From Pseudomonadota bacterium (GTDB lineage Bacteria > Pseudomonadota > Gammaproteobacteria > Xanthomonadales > Rhodanobacteraceae), in NCBI GenBank assembly GCA_018240565.1, contig JAFEFO010000010.1, positions 1 through 51,598 of the forward strand: 51,598 nucleotides of DNA, in the 5' to 3' direction. The translations under genes and the position numbers were made by a program. Every line of letters starts with the position of its first letter. Positions within the stretch are counted from its first letter, which is position 1. Below the pieces are notes generated by a model. That model ran no database searches and was not told the DNA's origin. It was given only the letters and a program-made list of their open reading frames with translations. This document shows, piece by piece, positions 8,345 to 16,634 of the stretch.

Positions 8345-9250
8345 ATGCCCTTTCTCGAACTCTCGCTCACCATTCACGCAGAGCAGCAAGCCAGCGTCGA
8401 GGCTGCGCTGGCCGACCTCGGCGCGCTGTCGATCACGCTCGCCGATGCCGACGTGGATACACCCGATGAGCGCGCGATCTTCGAACCGGGCGTCGGCGAA
8501 ACGCCGCTGTGGAATGCACTCGTACTGCAAGCCTTGTTCGACGCCGATGCGGATCGCGCGGGACTCACGCACGCGCTTGCGGACCTGGTGCCCGGCATCG
8601 AGCCCGCGCAAATCGCCTTTCGCGAGGTTGCCGACCAGGACTGGACGCGCGCCTGGCTGGACACGTTCAAGCCGATGCGCTTCGGTCGGCGCCTGTGGAT
8701 TTATCCGTGGAATGTCGATGTAACGGACGACGCCGATGCGGTCATCGTGCGTCTGGATCCCGGCCTTGCCTTCGGCAGCGGCACGCATCCGACCACCGCG
8801 CTGTGCCTCACATGGCTCGATGGACTCGACCTTGCCGGCAAGACCGTGACCGACTTCGGCTGCGGCTCGGGCATCCTTGCCATCGCCGCGCTCAAGCTCG
8901 GCGCCGTACGTGCAATCGGTGTGGACAACGACGAACAGGCCATCGTTGCCAGTCGCGATAACGCGCAACGCAATGGCGTCGCCGAGAACCTGGATTTGTA
9001 TCTTCCGCAGCATTTTCCACAAATGCAATCCGACGTCCTGGTTGCCAACATCCTCGCCGGGCCGCTCGCGGAACTCGCGCCGCTGTTCGCGCAACACCTC
9101 AAGTCCGGCGGCGCACTCGCACTGTCGGGCATCCTCGATGGCCAGCAGGACGAGCTGCTCGCGCGCTATGCGCAATGGTTCGACGATCTGCGCGCGAGCG
9201 TCCGCGATGGATGGGTACGCATCGACGGCACGCGCCGCTTGGCCGCCTGA
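8345..9250 (+). CDS. prmA: Ribosomal protein L11 methyltransferase
   Basis: A 301-residue protein starting MPFLELSLTIHAEQQ. The N-terminal L11-binding domain is followed by a class I SAM fold with LDPGLAFGSGTHPTT, TVTDFGCGSGILAIAA (motif I) and DVLVANILAGPL (the NILA/P-type motif of this family). It trimethylates L11 at several amino groups in the cytosol. No Shine-Dalgarno sequence is obvious because the end of a palindromic repeat lies immediately upstream. prmA after accBC is a conserved order in gammaproteobacteria. Confidence 0.96.
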   Translation: MPFLELSLTIHAEQQASVEAALADLGALSITLADADVDTPDERAIFEPGVGETPLWNALVLQALFDADADRAGLTHALADLVPGIEPAQIAFREVADQDWTRAWLDTFKPMRFGRRLWIYPWNVDVTDDADAVIVRLDPGLAFGSGTHPTTALCLTWLDGLDLAGKTVTDFGCGSGILAIAALKLGAVRAIGVDNDEQAIVASRDNAQRNGVAENLDLYLPQHFPQMQSDVLVANILAGPLAELAPLFAQHLKSGGALALSGILDGQQDELLARYAQWFDDLRASVRDGWVRIDGTRRLAA

Positions 9251-9277
9251 CACGCTCGCCCGCTTCGCCGCTACAAT
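9247..9277 (+). promoter_or_regulatory. Possible promoter before the zinc-ribbon protein gene
   Basis: CTGACA (9247-9252) and TACAAT (9272-9277) match the sigma-70 boxes 5/6 each, but the 19-bp spacer is long. The -10 box lies only 6 bp before the ATG at 9284, implying a leaderless or nearly leaderless transcript. Confidence 0.35.
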
Positions 9278-9283
9278 CGGCAC

Positions 9284-10084
9284 ATGTACAGCCAATGCCC
9301 GGAATGCCTGACGATTTACAAGGTCGGCGCAGCGATGCTGGCGCAGTCGCACGGCAGCGTGCGCTGCGGACACTGCAATGCCGTGTTCGACGCTTTGCGC
9401 AGCCTGACCGAACAGTTGCCGGACGATTCGGTGCGCCACCTGCTTGCGCATCCGGGCGACGACGCGCCGCCGCAACTGACGGTGCCGGCGATGCGTCCGG
9501 CGACCGGCCAGCAGCAGGCCTTGCTGTTCGATCCGGATGAGCGCCCCGCGCGCACGACGCAACCCAAGCGCCCGCACACGCCGGCGTTCGCACGCACCCG
9601 CCACGTGCGGCCGGTTGCGCGCAACTGGCCATGGGCGCTGGGCACGCTGGGCCTGTTGCTCACGCTGCTCGCGCAGATCGGTTACGCCGAGCGCGCGGTG
9701 GTGCTTGACGACGCGCGTTTGCGCCCGGTGCTCGACAGCGCCTGCGTGACACTTGGCTGCCGCCTGCCGTTGCGCCACGATCCGGCCAAACTCGAATTGC
9801 TCTCGCGCGACATCCGCCCGCATCCGTCGGTGCCCAATGCGCTGATCGTCTCGGCGACGCTGCGCAACGACGCGGCATTTGCGCAAGCCTTCCCGGACGT
9901 GGAAATCACCTTGTCGGACCTGGACGAAAACCGCATCGCCATGCGCCGCTTCCGCCCGCAGGAATACATCGCCGACACGCGCTCGCTTGCCGCCGGCCTG
10001 GCGCCGGGCGCCACCGCCGCGCTGGTCTTCGAGGTCGCCGACCCGGGCAAGAACGCGGTGGCGTTCGAATTCAAGTTCTTCTGA
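9284..10084 (+). CDS. DUF3426-type zinc-ribbon membrane protein
   Basis: A 266-residue protein opening [19 protein letters not shown] and [10 protein letters not shown]: a four-cysteine MJ0042-type zinc ribbon. One hydrophobic helix near residues 115-135 ([20 protein letters not shown]) anchors it. The C-terminal domain ([40 protein letters not shown]) is DUF3426, predicted to be a beta-sandwich outside the membrane. Function is unknown; in related genomes the gene sits between prmA and fis, as here. A role linked to translation or purine genes is not shown. Confidence 0.85.
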   Translation: MYSQCPECLTIYKVGAAMLAQSHGSVRCGHCNAVFDALRSLTEQLPDDSVRHLLAHPGDDAPPQLTVPAMRPATGQQQALLFDPDERPARTTQPKRPHTPAFARTRHVRPVARNWPWALGTLGLLLTLLAQIGYAERAVVLDDARLRPVLDSACVTLGCRLPLRHDPAKLELLSRDIRPHPSVPNALIVSATLRNDAAFAQAFPDVEITLSDLDENRIAMRRFRPQEYIADTRSLAAGLAPGATAALVFEVADPGKNAVAFEFKFF

Positions 10085-10093
10085 CGGCGACAC

Positions 10094-10122
10094 TTACCAA
10101 CGCAAGCGCTTGGCGCTAGACT
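10094..10122 (+). promoter_or_regulatory. Possible fis promoter
   Basis: TTACCA (10094-10099) and TAGACT (10117-10122) are spaced 17 bp apart, each matching the sigma-70 consensus 4/6, and lie 51 bp before the fis ATG. An AGCGCT palindrome (10105-10110) sits in the spacer. Confidence 0.4.
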
Positions 10123-10172
10123 CCCTGCCCCGTTGCGTTGCATGCCACGGGAACGCCAAGGAAGCCTCCGCC

Positions 10173-10448
10173 ATGCACGCCTCTCCAGTCGCCTTGTCCG
10201 CGTCCGCCGAAAACTCGTTGCAACCGGCGTTGTGCGACTGCGTCGCACGTGCCGTGCGCCGCTATCTTGCCGATCTCCACGCACAGAAGCCCGAGGGACT
10301 CTACGACCTGGTGCTGGGCGAGGTCGAAAAGCCTCTGCTGCGCGAAGTGCTGCGCTGGAGCGAAGGCAACCAGAGCCGCGCCGCGGCGGCGCTGGGCATC
10401 GATCGCGCGACATTGCGCAAGAAACTGGCGTTGCGCGGGCTGAGTTGA
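10173..10448 (+). CDS. fis: Fis family DNA-binding protein
   Basis: A 91-residue protein. The C-terminal helix-turn-helix [34 protein letters not shown] is the Fis/NtrC-type DNA-binding motif and the overall length fits Fis (about 90-98). Fis bends DNA and organises the nucleoid, activating rRNA and other growth-linked genes. In many gammaproteobacteria fis follows dusB; here it precedes purH, an order I associate with Lysobacterales. The start was chosen by length and by the GAAGCC stretch upstream, which is only a weak ribosome binding site. Confidence 0.93.
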   Translation: MHASPVALSASAENSLQPALCDCVARAVRRYLADLHAQKPEGLYDLVLGEVEKPLLREVLRWSEGNQSRAAAALGIDRATLRKKLALRGLS

Positions 10449-10458
10449 AGCCGCCGGG

Positions 10459-10464
10459 TATAAT
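10459..10464 (+). promoter_or_regulatory. Putative -10 box of purH
   Basis: A perfect TATAAT sits 28 bp before the purH start, inside the inverted repeat CCGGG-N8-CCCGG. No good -35 box is found at 16-18 bp, so activation by a factor binding the palindrome, or a weak promoter, is possible. Confidence 0.4.
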
Positions 10465-10491
10465 TGCCCGGACTCCGCTGCGGCCCTTCCC

Positions 10492-12072
10492 ATGTTCGAC
10501 TCCACCCTGGTACCGATCCGGCGCGCCTTGGTGAGCGTGTCCGACAAGACCGGCCTTGTCGATCTGGCGCGCGGACTCGACGCGCTCGGCGTCGCGCTGG
10601 TGTCCACCGGCGGCACGGCGCGCGCATTGCGCGAGGCCGGATTGACCGTGCGCGAAGTCGCCGAGGTCACCGGCTTTCCGGAAATCATGGATGGCCGCGT
10701 CAAGACCCTGCATCCGAAGATCCACGGTGGTCTGCTCGGCCGGCGCGGCGTCGACGACGCGGTCATGCAGGCGCAGGGCATCGACGGCATCGACCTGCTG
10801 GTGGTGAACCTGTATCCGTTCGAACAAGCCACCGCGACGCCGGATTGCACGATGGCCAACGCGATCGAGAACATCGACATCGGCGGACCGGCCATGTTGC
10901 GCGCGGCGGCCAAGAACCACGAGCATGTCACCGCGCTGGTGGATCCGGCCGACTACGCCGAGCTGATCCAGTCGCTGCAGGCGAACAACGGCACCACGCT
11001 CGAGCAACGCCGGCGCCTGGCCGCCAAGGTCTACGCGCACACCGCGCGCTATGACGGCGCGATCGCCAACTGGCTCGGCGCGCGCCTGCACGCCGACCAT
11101 GTCGAACAGTTTCCACCCGGCCTGCATCTGGCGTACACACGCCGGGACACCTTGCGCTACGGCGAGAACCCGCACCAGAACGCCGCGCTGTACCTGGACC
11201 GCGACGCCGAGCCGGGCAGCGTCGCCGGCGCGCGTTTGCTCGCCGGCAAGGAGCTTTCCTACAACAATATCGCCGACGCCGATGCCGCGCTGGAATGCGT
11301 CAAGGCCTTCCGCAAGGCGCCGGCCTGCGTCATCGTCAAGCATGCCAATCCGTGCGGCGTGGCCATCGGCGCCACTGCGCGCGAGGCCTACGACAAGGCC
11401 TATGCGACCGATCCGGTGTCGGCGTTCGGCGGCATCATCGCCTTCAACCAGCCGCTCGATGCGGCGACCGCGCAGGCCATCCTCGAACGCCAATTCGTCG
11501 AAGTGGTGATCGCGCCGGAAATCGACGCCGACGCACGCGTCGCCTTCGAGCGCAAACCGAACGTGCGCGTGCTGGCCAGCGGACAGTGGCCGGAACAGGC
11601 GGCGCCGGCCTTCGACTTCAAACGCATCGCCGGCGGCCTGCTGGTGCAGGACACCGACCGCGATACGCTGTTGTTGTCCGATCTGAAAGTCGTCTCCAAA
11701 CGCGTGCCGGATGCCACGGAACTGCGCGACCTGCTGTTCGCCTGGCACGTGGCGATGTACGTCAAGTCCAACGCCATCGTGTATGCGCGCGACAGCCGCA
11801 CCATCGGCATCGGCGCCGGCCAGATGAGCCGCGTGATCAGCGCGAAGATCGCCGCGATGAAGGCGGAGGAAGCCAAACTCGAGGTTGCCGGCAGCGTCAT
11901 GGCCTCCGATGCATTCTTCCCGTTCCGTGACGGCATCGACGCCGCGGCGGCCGCCGGCATCCGCGCCGTGATCCAGCCTGGCGGCTCGATGCGCGATGCC
12001 GAATCCATCGCCGCCGCCGACGAGCACGGCATGGCGATGGTGTTTACGGGCGTTCGGCATTTCCGGCATTGA
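10492..12072 (+). CDS. purH: Bifunctional AICAR formyltransferase / IMP cyclohydrolase
   Basis: A 526-residue protein with the N-terminal MGS-like IMP cyclohydrolase domain ([50 protein letters not shown]) and the C-terminal AICAR formyltransferase domain ([36 protein letters not shown]). It performs the last two steps of IMP synthesis in the cytosol. Length and motifs are normal. purD follows after a palindromic repeat. Confidence 0.97.
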   Translation: MFDSTLVPIRRALVSVSDKTGLVDLARGLDALGVALVSTGGTARALREAGLTVREVAEVTGFPEIMDGRVKTLHPKIHGGLLGRRGVDDAVMQAQGIDGIDLLVVNLYPFEQATATPDCTMANAIENIDIGGPAMLRAAAKNHEHVTALVDPADYAELIQSLQANNGTTLEQRRRLAAKVYAHTARYDGAIANWLGARLHADHVEQFPPGLHLAYTRRDTLRYGENPHQNAALYLDRDAEPGSVAGARLLAGKELSYNNIADADAALECVKAFRKAPACVIVKHANPCGVAIGATAREAYDKAYATDPVSAFGGIIAFNQPLDAATAQAILERQFVEVVIAPEIDADARVAFERKPNVRVLASGQWPEQAAPAFDFKRIAGGLLVQDTDRDTLLLSDLKVVSKRVPDATELRDLLFAWHVAMYVKSNAIVYARDSRTIGIGAGQMSRVISAKIAAMKAEEAKLEVAGSVMASDAFFPFRDGIDAAAAAGIRAVIQPGGSMRDAESIAAADEHGMAMVFTGVRHFRH

Positions 12073-12082
12073 TCGATTTGAT

Positions 12083-12194
12083 GTCATCCCGGCATGGATT
12101 GCCGGGATCCAGACTGCACGGATGCCAGTGTGGTTCAAACATGAAGGCTCGCCTTCCCTGGCATGTGGATTCCGGCAGTCCCTGCCGGAATGAC
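12083..12194. repeat. Palindromic repeat, copy 2 (between purH and purD)
   Basis: Arms at 12083-12113 and about 12165-12194 are imperfect reverse complements, with the same GTCAT...CCAGA ends as the copy at 8243. The central spacer is longer (about 51 bp against 23) and unrelated. It ends 40 bp before purD. Transcripts crossing it should fold into a long stem, which may affect purH-purD read-through or mRNA stability. Confidence 0.85.
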
Positions 12195-12234
12195 GAGCAA
12201 ACGGCGTTTGCCTTTCGCGTATTCGGTACGACAG

Positions 12235-13512
12235 ATGAAAGTTCTCGTTATTGGTTCCGGTGGACGTGAACACGCGCTGGCCTGGAAGATCCGCCAGTCG
12301 CCGCGCGTGAGCGGCGTCATCGTCGCGCCCGGCAACGCCGGTACCGCCGTCGAGCACGGCGTGCGCAACGCAGATGTCGCCATGCACGACATCGACGGCT
12401 TGTTGCAACTGGCAAAAGTGGAAAATGTCGCATTGACCGTGGTCGGCCCCGAAGTGCCGCTGGTCGCCGGCATCGTCGATCGCTTCCGCGGCGCGGGGCT
12501 GCGCTGTTTCGGTCCACGCCGGCTGGCGGCGCAACTGGAAGGCTCCAAGACCTTCGCCAAGGAATTCCTGGTCCGCCACAACATTCCCACCGCACGGCAT
12601 GCCGCGTTCGACCGGCTCGAACCGGCGCTTGCCCATGTACGCGCACACGGTGCGCCGATCGTGATCAAGGCCGATGGCCTGGCCGCGGGCAAGGGCGTGG
12701 TCGTGGCGCTGACTCTGGCCGACGCCGAACAGGCGCTGCGCGACATGCTCGGTGCGCATGCCTTCGGCGATGCGTCGGCACGCGTGGTGATCGAGGAGTT
12801 CCTCGATGGCGAGGAAGCCAGCTACATCGTGCTGTGCGACGGCCAGCGCGCGCTGCCGCTGGCAACCAGCCAGGACCACAAGCGTCGCGACGACCGCGAT
12901 CTTGGCCCCAATACCGGCGGCATGGGCGCGTATTCACCGGCGCCGGTGGTCACGCCCGACGTCGAGCGCCGCATCCTGCGCGAGGTCATCGAACCCACGC
13001 TGGCCGGCATGGCCGCCGAGGGTGCGCCATTCATCGGATTCCTCTACGCGGGATTGATGATCGACAAACACGGCGCACCGCGCGTGATCGAGTTCAACGT
13101 GCGCCTGGGCGATCCGGAAACCCAGCCGATCCTGCTGCGCCTGAAGTCCGACCTTGTGGACCTGGTCGACGCCGCGCTCGACGGTCGCCTGGACAAGGTC
13201 AGTGCGAGTTGGGATGCGCGCCCGGCGCTGGGCGTGGTGCTGGCCGCGCACGGCTATCCCGGCAAGGTACGCCTGGGCGATGCCATCGAGGGACTCGGCG
13301 CGCAGTTCGGCGCCGACGTGAAAGTCTTCCACGCCGGTACAAAAATGGAAAACGGCAAGACCGTCACCGCTGGCGGCCGCGTGCTGACCGTGTGCGCACT
13401 CGGCGACAACTTCGCCGCGGCGCAAAATCGCGCCTACGAAGCCGTGCGCAAGATCAAGGCTGACGGCCTGTTCTGCCGCCGCGACATCGGCTGGCGCGCG
13501 ATCAGGCGTTGA
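12235..13512 (+). CDS. purD: Phosphoribosylamine-glycine ligase (GAR synthetase)
   Basis: A 425-residue ATP-grasp enzyme. The ATG at 12235 begins [18 protein letters not shown], the standard N-terminus; the upstream open frame is derived from the repeat and is not part of the protein. [15 protein letters not shown] is the ATP-binding loop, and [20 protein letters not shown] and [12 protein letters not shown] are conserved substrate and metal sites. It joins glycine to phosphoribosylamine in purine synthesis. Its 3' end overlaps the convergent LamG gene by 11 bp. Confidence 0.97.
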   Translation: MKVLVIGSGGREHALAWKIRQSPRVSGVIVAPGNAGTAVEHGVRNADVAMHDIDGLLQLAKVENVALTVVGPEVPLVAGIVDRFRGAGLRCFGPRRLAAQLEGSKTFAKEFLVRHNIPTARHAAFDRLEPALAHVRAHGAPIVIKADGLAAGKGVVVALTLADAEQALRDMLGAHAFGDASARVVIEEFLDGEEASYIVLCDGQRALPLATSQDHKRRDDRDLGPNTGGMGAYSPAPVVTPDVERRILREVIEPTLAGMAAEGAPFIGFLYAGLMIDKHGAPRVIEFNVRLGDPETQPILLRLKSDLVDLVDAALDGRLDKVSASWDARPALGVVLAAHGYPGKVRLGDAIEGLGAQFGADVKVFHAGTKMENGKTVTAGGRVLTVCALGDNFAAAQNRAYEAVRKIKADGLFCRRDIGWRAIRR

Positions 13513-14308
13513 CGCGGCGACGCAGGCCAAGCCAACCCAGGCCGAACAGGCCCAGCGCCAACAAGGCCAGCGAACGCAGGCTCGATGCGGGTGTCGGCAC
13601 CGGTGGCGGCAGATTCAGATCGCCGATCGAAAACGCGCCGGGGGCGAAACTGAAGATGCGCACCTCATCGATCTTGCCGTCGAACATCTCGAAATTTGCC
13701 ACTTGTGGATTGGTGCCAATACCCACGCCACCCGCTGGCGAATTCGGTCCTGTCGCCGTGGCGAAGCTGGCCACGCCGTTGACGTAGAACGTGGTGGTGC
13801 CGTTGTCGCGCACCAGCGCCAGTTCCGTCCACGCCGCGGAAATCGGGCTGACACCCGCGCCGAGGTTGCCGCCGTAGAGCGCCCCGTAATTGCCACCGAG
13901 CCGGTAGATGCCCCAGCCCGCGTTGCTGGTATTGCCGTTGTAGGCGATGGTGGCATTGCCGGCGGTGTTGCCGTTGGACTTGACCCAGGCCTCGATGCCG
14001 AAATTGTCCGTCAACGTCGAGGCGACGCCCGTCGAATTGTTGTATCCGTCCGCCGTGCCATTGAACGCCATCGACAAGGTGCTGCCGATGCGCGGCGGAA
14101 CATCGGACGAATTGGTCGGCGCGCCGACCTTGCTCAAATTGAATCCGCCAACGCTGTCGACCGTGGTCGCCGCACCCGCGCCGCCCGCGCTTGCTCCTGC
14201 GTCGGCTTCGCCCAGGTGCCACTGGTTGAGCACGGTAATGGTCGCCTGCGCCGGCAACGCGGCGACCAAGGCACATCCGGCAAATGCCAGCATCATTGCA
14301 TTGCGCAT
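13502..14308 (-). CDS. Exported LamG-domain protein with C-terminal sorting-type tail
   Basis: The ATG at 14308 follows GGGGAGA, giving 268 residues. A signal peptide (MRNAMMLAFAGCALVAALPA) is followed by a concanavalin A-like LamG fold (FGIEAWVKSNGN, WTELALVRDNGTTTFYVNG, DGKIDEVRIFSFA), usually a carbohydrate- or protein-binding module. The C-terminus is VPTPASS, a hydrophobic helix and an RRR cluster, which matches the layout of PEP-CTERM/IPTL-CTERM sorting signals processed by exosortase or archaeosortase-like enzymes. No such enzyme is in the window. The ligand is unknown. Confidence 0.82.
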   Translation of the reverse strand: MRNAMMLAFAGCALVAALPAQATITVLNQWHLGEADAGASAGGAGAATTVDSVGGFNLSKVGAPTNSSDVPPRIGSTLSMAFNGTADGYNNSTGVASTLTDNFGIEAWVKSNGNTAGNATIAYNGNTSNAGWGIYRLGGNYGALYGGNLGAGVSPISAAWTELALVRDNGTTTFYVNGVASFATATGPNSPAGGVGIGTNPQVANFEMFDGKIDEVRIFSFAPGAFSIGDLNLPPPVPTPASSLRSLALLALGLFGLGWLGLRRRVNA

Positions 14309-14370
14309 CGGAATCTCCCCTATCGACCGGCGGCGGCCGCGCGCATCATTGCGCCGATGCGCATCAGGCG

Positions 14371-14841
14371 TCAACACTTCTTGCGCAGGTGCACGATGTT
14401 GCGGCCGTCGATGTGTTCGTAGCGAAATTCATCCATGAGCTGGCGCACCAGCGGAATGCCGCGGCCGCCGATGCGCGCGGTCTGGATGGTGTCGCCCGTC
14501 GGCAAGGGTTTCCAGGTCGTCGGATCGAACGGCTCGGCAAGATATTCGATCGTTGCGTCAACCGCGCCGGGCGAGCGCGCGAGCTGGATGTCGATCGCGC
14601 CAGTGGCCTGTTGCGCATGCATCAGCACATTGGTGAGCAGTTCATCCACGCTGATCTGCATGGCGCGCAACGCGGCTTCGGGCACGCTCGGCAGCAGGGT
14701 CGTTTCCAGGCGCTCGTTGAAGCGGCCGATCGCGGCGCGATCGCGATCCACGCGCAGCTTCCAGACCACGCCCGTGGTGACGGGCGCCGCTGCTTGCGGC
14801 CTGCGCCACCTGTTCCGCCAGCGTTCGAGCCATCCACCCAT
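14371..14841 (-). CDS. RsbW/SpoIIAB-like serine kinase (anti-sigma factor type)
   Basis: A 156-residue protein with a GHKL ATPase fold of the HATPase_c_2 type: AMQISVDELLTNVLMHA is the N box, EPFDPT and GGRGIPLVRQLMDEFRYE are the G1 and lid/G2 segments. Such kinases phosphorylate a STAS-domain antagonist and so control a sigma factor or another partner. A STAS protein and a SpoIIE-type phosphatase are encoded 25-30 kb away in this window and are candidate partners. It lies 37 bp downstream of the TPR gene on the same strand. Confidence 0.85.
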   Translation of the reverse strand: MGGWLERWRNRWRRPQAAAPVTTGVVWKLRVDRDRAAIGRFNERLETTLLPSVPEAALRAMQISVDELLTNVLMHAQQATGAIDIQLARSPGAVDATIEYLAEPFDPTTWKPLPTGDTIQTARIGGRGIPLVRQLMDEFRYEHIDGRNIVHLRKKC

Positions 14842-14878
14842 GCGCCAATGCTGACGAAAACGGCGCAGCTTGGCAACG

Positions 14879-16525
14879 TCAGGATTTTTTCACCGGTCCC
14901 GCAAGCGTTTCCAGCAACGGCGGCTTGACGTATGGATGCTCGGCCGGCCACGGCTGCGCCGGAACCTTTTTCGCGACGAAATCGCGCATGGTCGTGCGAT
15001 ACATGACCGCGCTGGCGTTGTCTCCCGCGCGCACCGCCTCGTAGATCGCCTGCGCCTGGGATTTTTGTGCGTCGTCGAATTTGCCATTGGCCGCCTGCGC
15101 CAGCGCCAAGGCGGTGGATTCCTCCGCCTGCGGACGTTGCCGATACAGGGCCTGCGCGTAATCGAGCGCCATGCTGCGCTCGTCCGCCGATGCCGCCGGG
15201 CAGGTGCTGGCCAAGCGCACGAATACCTGCATGAGGTCGCCGTCCTGGGCACGCTTGGCCAGGCGCCGATTGACCTCGTCCAGCGCGCCACGGCACTGCC
15301 CGGCCATCGCCATCGCGGCCGCCAGGCGCGCTTCGGCGCCGGCGTTGGCATCGAGGATGCGCAACAACTCGCGATACTGCGCCGCCGCCTGCGCATACTC
15401 GCCGTTGCGCATCAGCGCATTGCCGAGCAACAGGCGCGCATCGGGCTGGTTCGCGTCCAGGGCAACCGTGCGCTGGTAGAACGGCAGCGCACGCGCCGCC
15501 TCGCCGGCGAATTCGTACACCATGCCCTGGCTCAGGTTGGCGTTGGCGTTGTCGGGCTTGAGCTTGAGGGCATGCGCGGCTTCGTCCTGCGCGAATGCCC
15601 GATTGCCCATCAACCCGTCCAGACGTGCCATCAACGCGACGGCTTCGGCATCGTTCGGGTCGTGCTCGCTCGCCTCGAATGCCTTGTCGCGCGCGCCGGT
15701 GAAGTCGCGGCGCGCCATCAGCTGGTGCGCCTGCTCGAGCGGCGTGCCATGCAAGGCTGGCGCCGCAGGAGCGGTCTTGAAAATACCCGCGACCAGCGGG
15801 TCGGCCAGGCTCGGCGGGGTCTTGCCGGCCTTGGCCTGCGCGGACTTGGCTTGCGCGGCATCGCCCTGTCCCGCGTAGGCCTCGGCGAGATCCTTGTACA
15901 GCGCGTCCGCCTGCGGTTCGAGCTTGAGCGCCTGCTGCAAATGGTCGATCGCCGCGCCGTAATTCTTCTGCCGGATCTCCAGGCGACCGAGCATGGCGAA
16001 CAGCGCCGCCTGCTTGTCGCCGGCCGGCAACGCGTCGGCGAGGACCTTGTGCGCGGCCGCCAGGTCACCGGAGTCGATCAGGACATCCGAGAGGCGATAG
16101 CGGATTGGCAGGTAAACCTTGTCCAGCGCCAGCGCCGCCTCGAAATTCGCGCGCGCGTCGGCATTGCGCTTGAGCGCGAGCGCGACGACGCCGCGCAGGT
16201 ACAGCCAGCGTGCATCCTTGGGCGCGAGCTGGTTGGCGTCATAGAACGCCACGGCCGCCGCGTCGTTCAGCCCGGCGCGGAAATACACCGCGCCGATGTC
16301 GGCGTAGGCAAACGCGAGGCCGTCGCCGATCAGGCCCACGCGCGCCTTGTCGAACTCCGCGCGCGACGCAGCGATCTGCTGGGCTTCTTGCGCCGGCAGC
16401 TTGCTCGTGTCCGGCACCGGCAAGGTGATTACCAGCGCGTCGCTGTCGGCATCGGCGGCGCAGGCGTTGCCGACGGCAAGGCAAGCGCTCATGGCGCACA
16501 AAAACAGGGTCGGCAAACGCTTCAT
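14879..16525 (-). CDS. Exported TPR-repeat protein
   Basis: About 548 residues from the ATG at 16525 (an in-frame GTG three codons upstream is an alternative). A signal peptide (MKRLPTLFLCAMSACLAVGNACA) is followed by helical TPR repeats over most of the length, for example IGAVYFRAGLNDAAAVAFYD, ALFAMLGRLEIRQKNYGAAI and NLSQGMVYEFAGEAARALP. TPR solenoids bind proteins; in the periplasm they often scaffold envelope assembly. No catalytic motif is seen. It is transcribed toward the RsbW-like kinase and the LamG gene and may share an operon with the kinase. Confidence 0.8.
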   Translation of the reverse strand: MKRLPTLFLCAMSACLAVGNACAADADSDALVITLPVPDTSKLPAQEAQQIAASRAEFDKARVGLIGDGLAFAYADIGAVYFRAGLNDAAAVAFYDANQLAPKDARWLYLRGVVALALKRNADARANFEAALALDKVYLPIRYRLSDVLIDSGDLAAAHKVLADALPAGDKQAALFAMLGRLEIRQKNYGAAIDHLQQALKLEPQADALYKDLAEAYAGQGDAAQAKSAQAKAGKTPPSLADPLVAGIFKTAPAAPALHGTPLEQAHQLMARRDFTGARDKAFEASEHDPNDAEAVALMARLDGLMGNRAFAQDEAAHALKLKPDNANANLSQGMVYEFAGEAARALPFYQRTVALDANQPDARLLLGNALMRNGEYAQAAAQYRELLRILDANAGAEARLAAAMAMAGQCRGALDEVNRRLAKRAQDGDLMQVFVRLASTCPAASADERSMALDYAQALYRQRPQAEESTALALAQAANGKFDDAQKSQAQAIYEAVRAGDNASAVMYRTTMRDFVAKKVPAQPWPAEHPYVKPPLLETLAGPVKKS

Positions 16526-16634
16526 CGGAGTCACGCCACGCAGCAGGGGCGCAAAGTGTAGCGGCCGGCGCAGACGCTCACCAGTTCGCGCCGACCGACC
16601 GGTTTGCTACCCTTCAGCTACATCCGGGGGTTTT

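Noticed and set aside
8220..8723. Open frame starting in the palindromic repeat before prmA
   Set aside because: Its first part is repeat-derived and the rest is a shifted frame of prmA.
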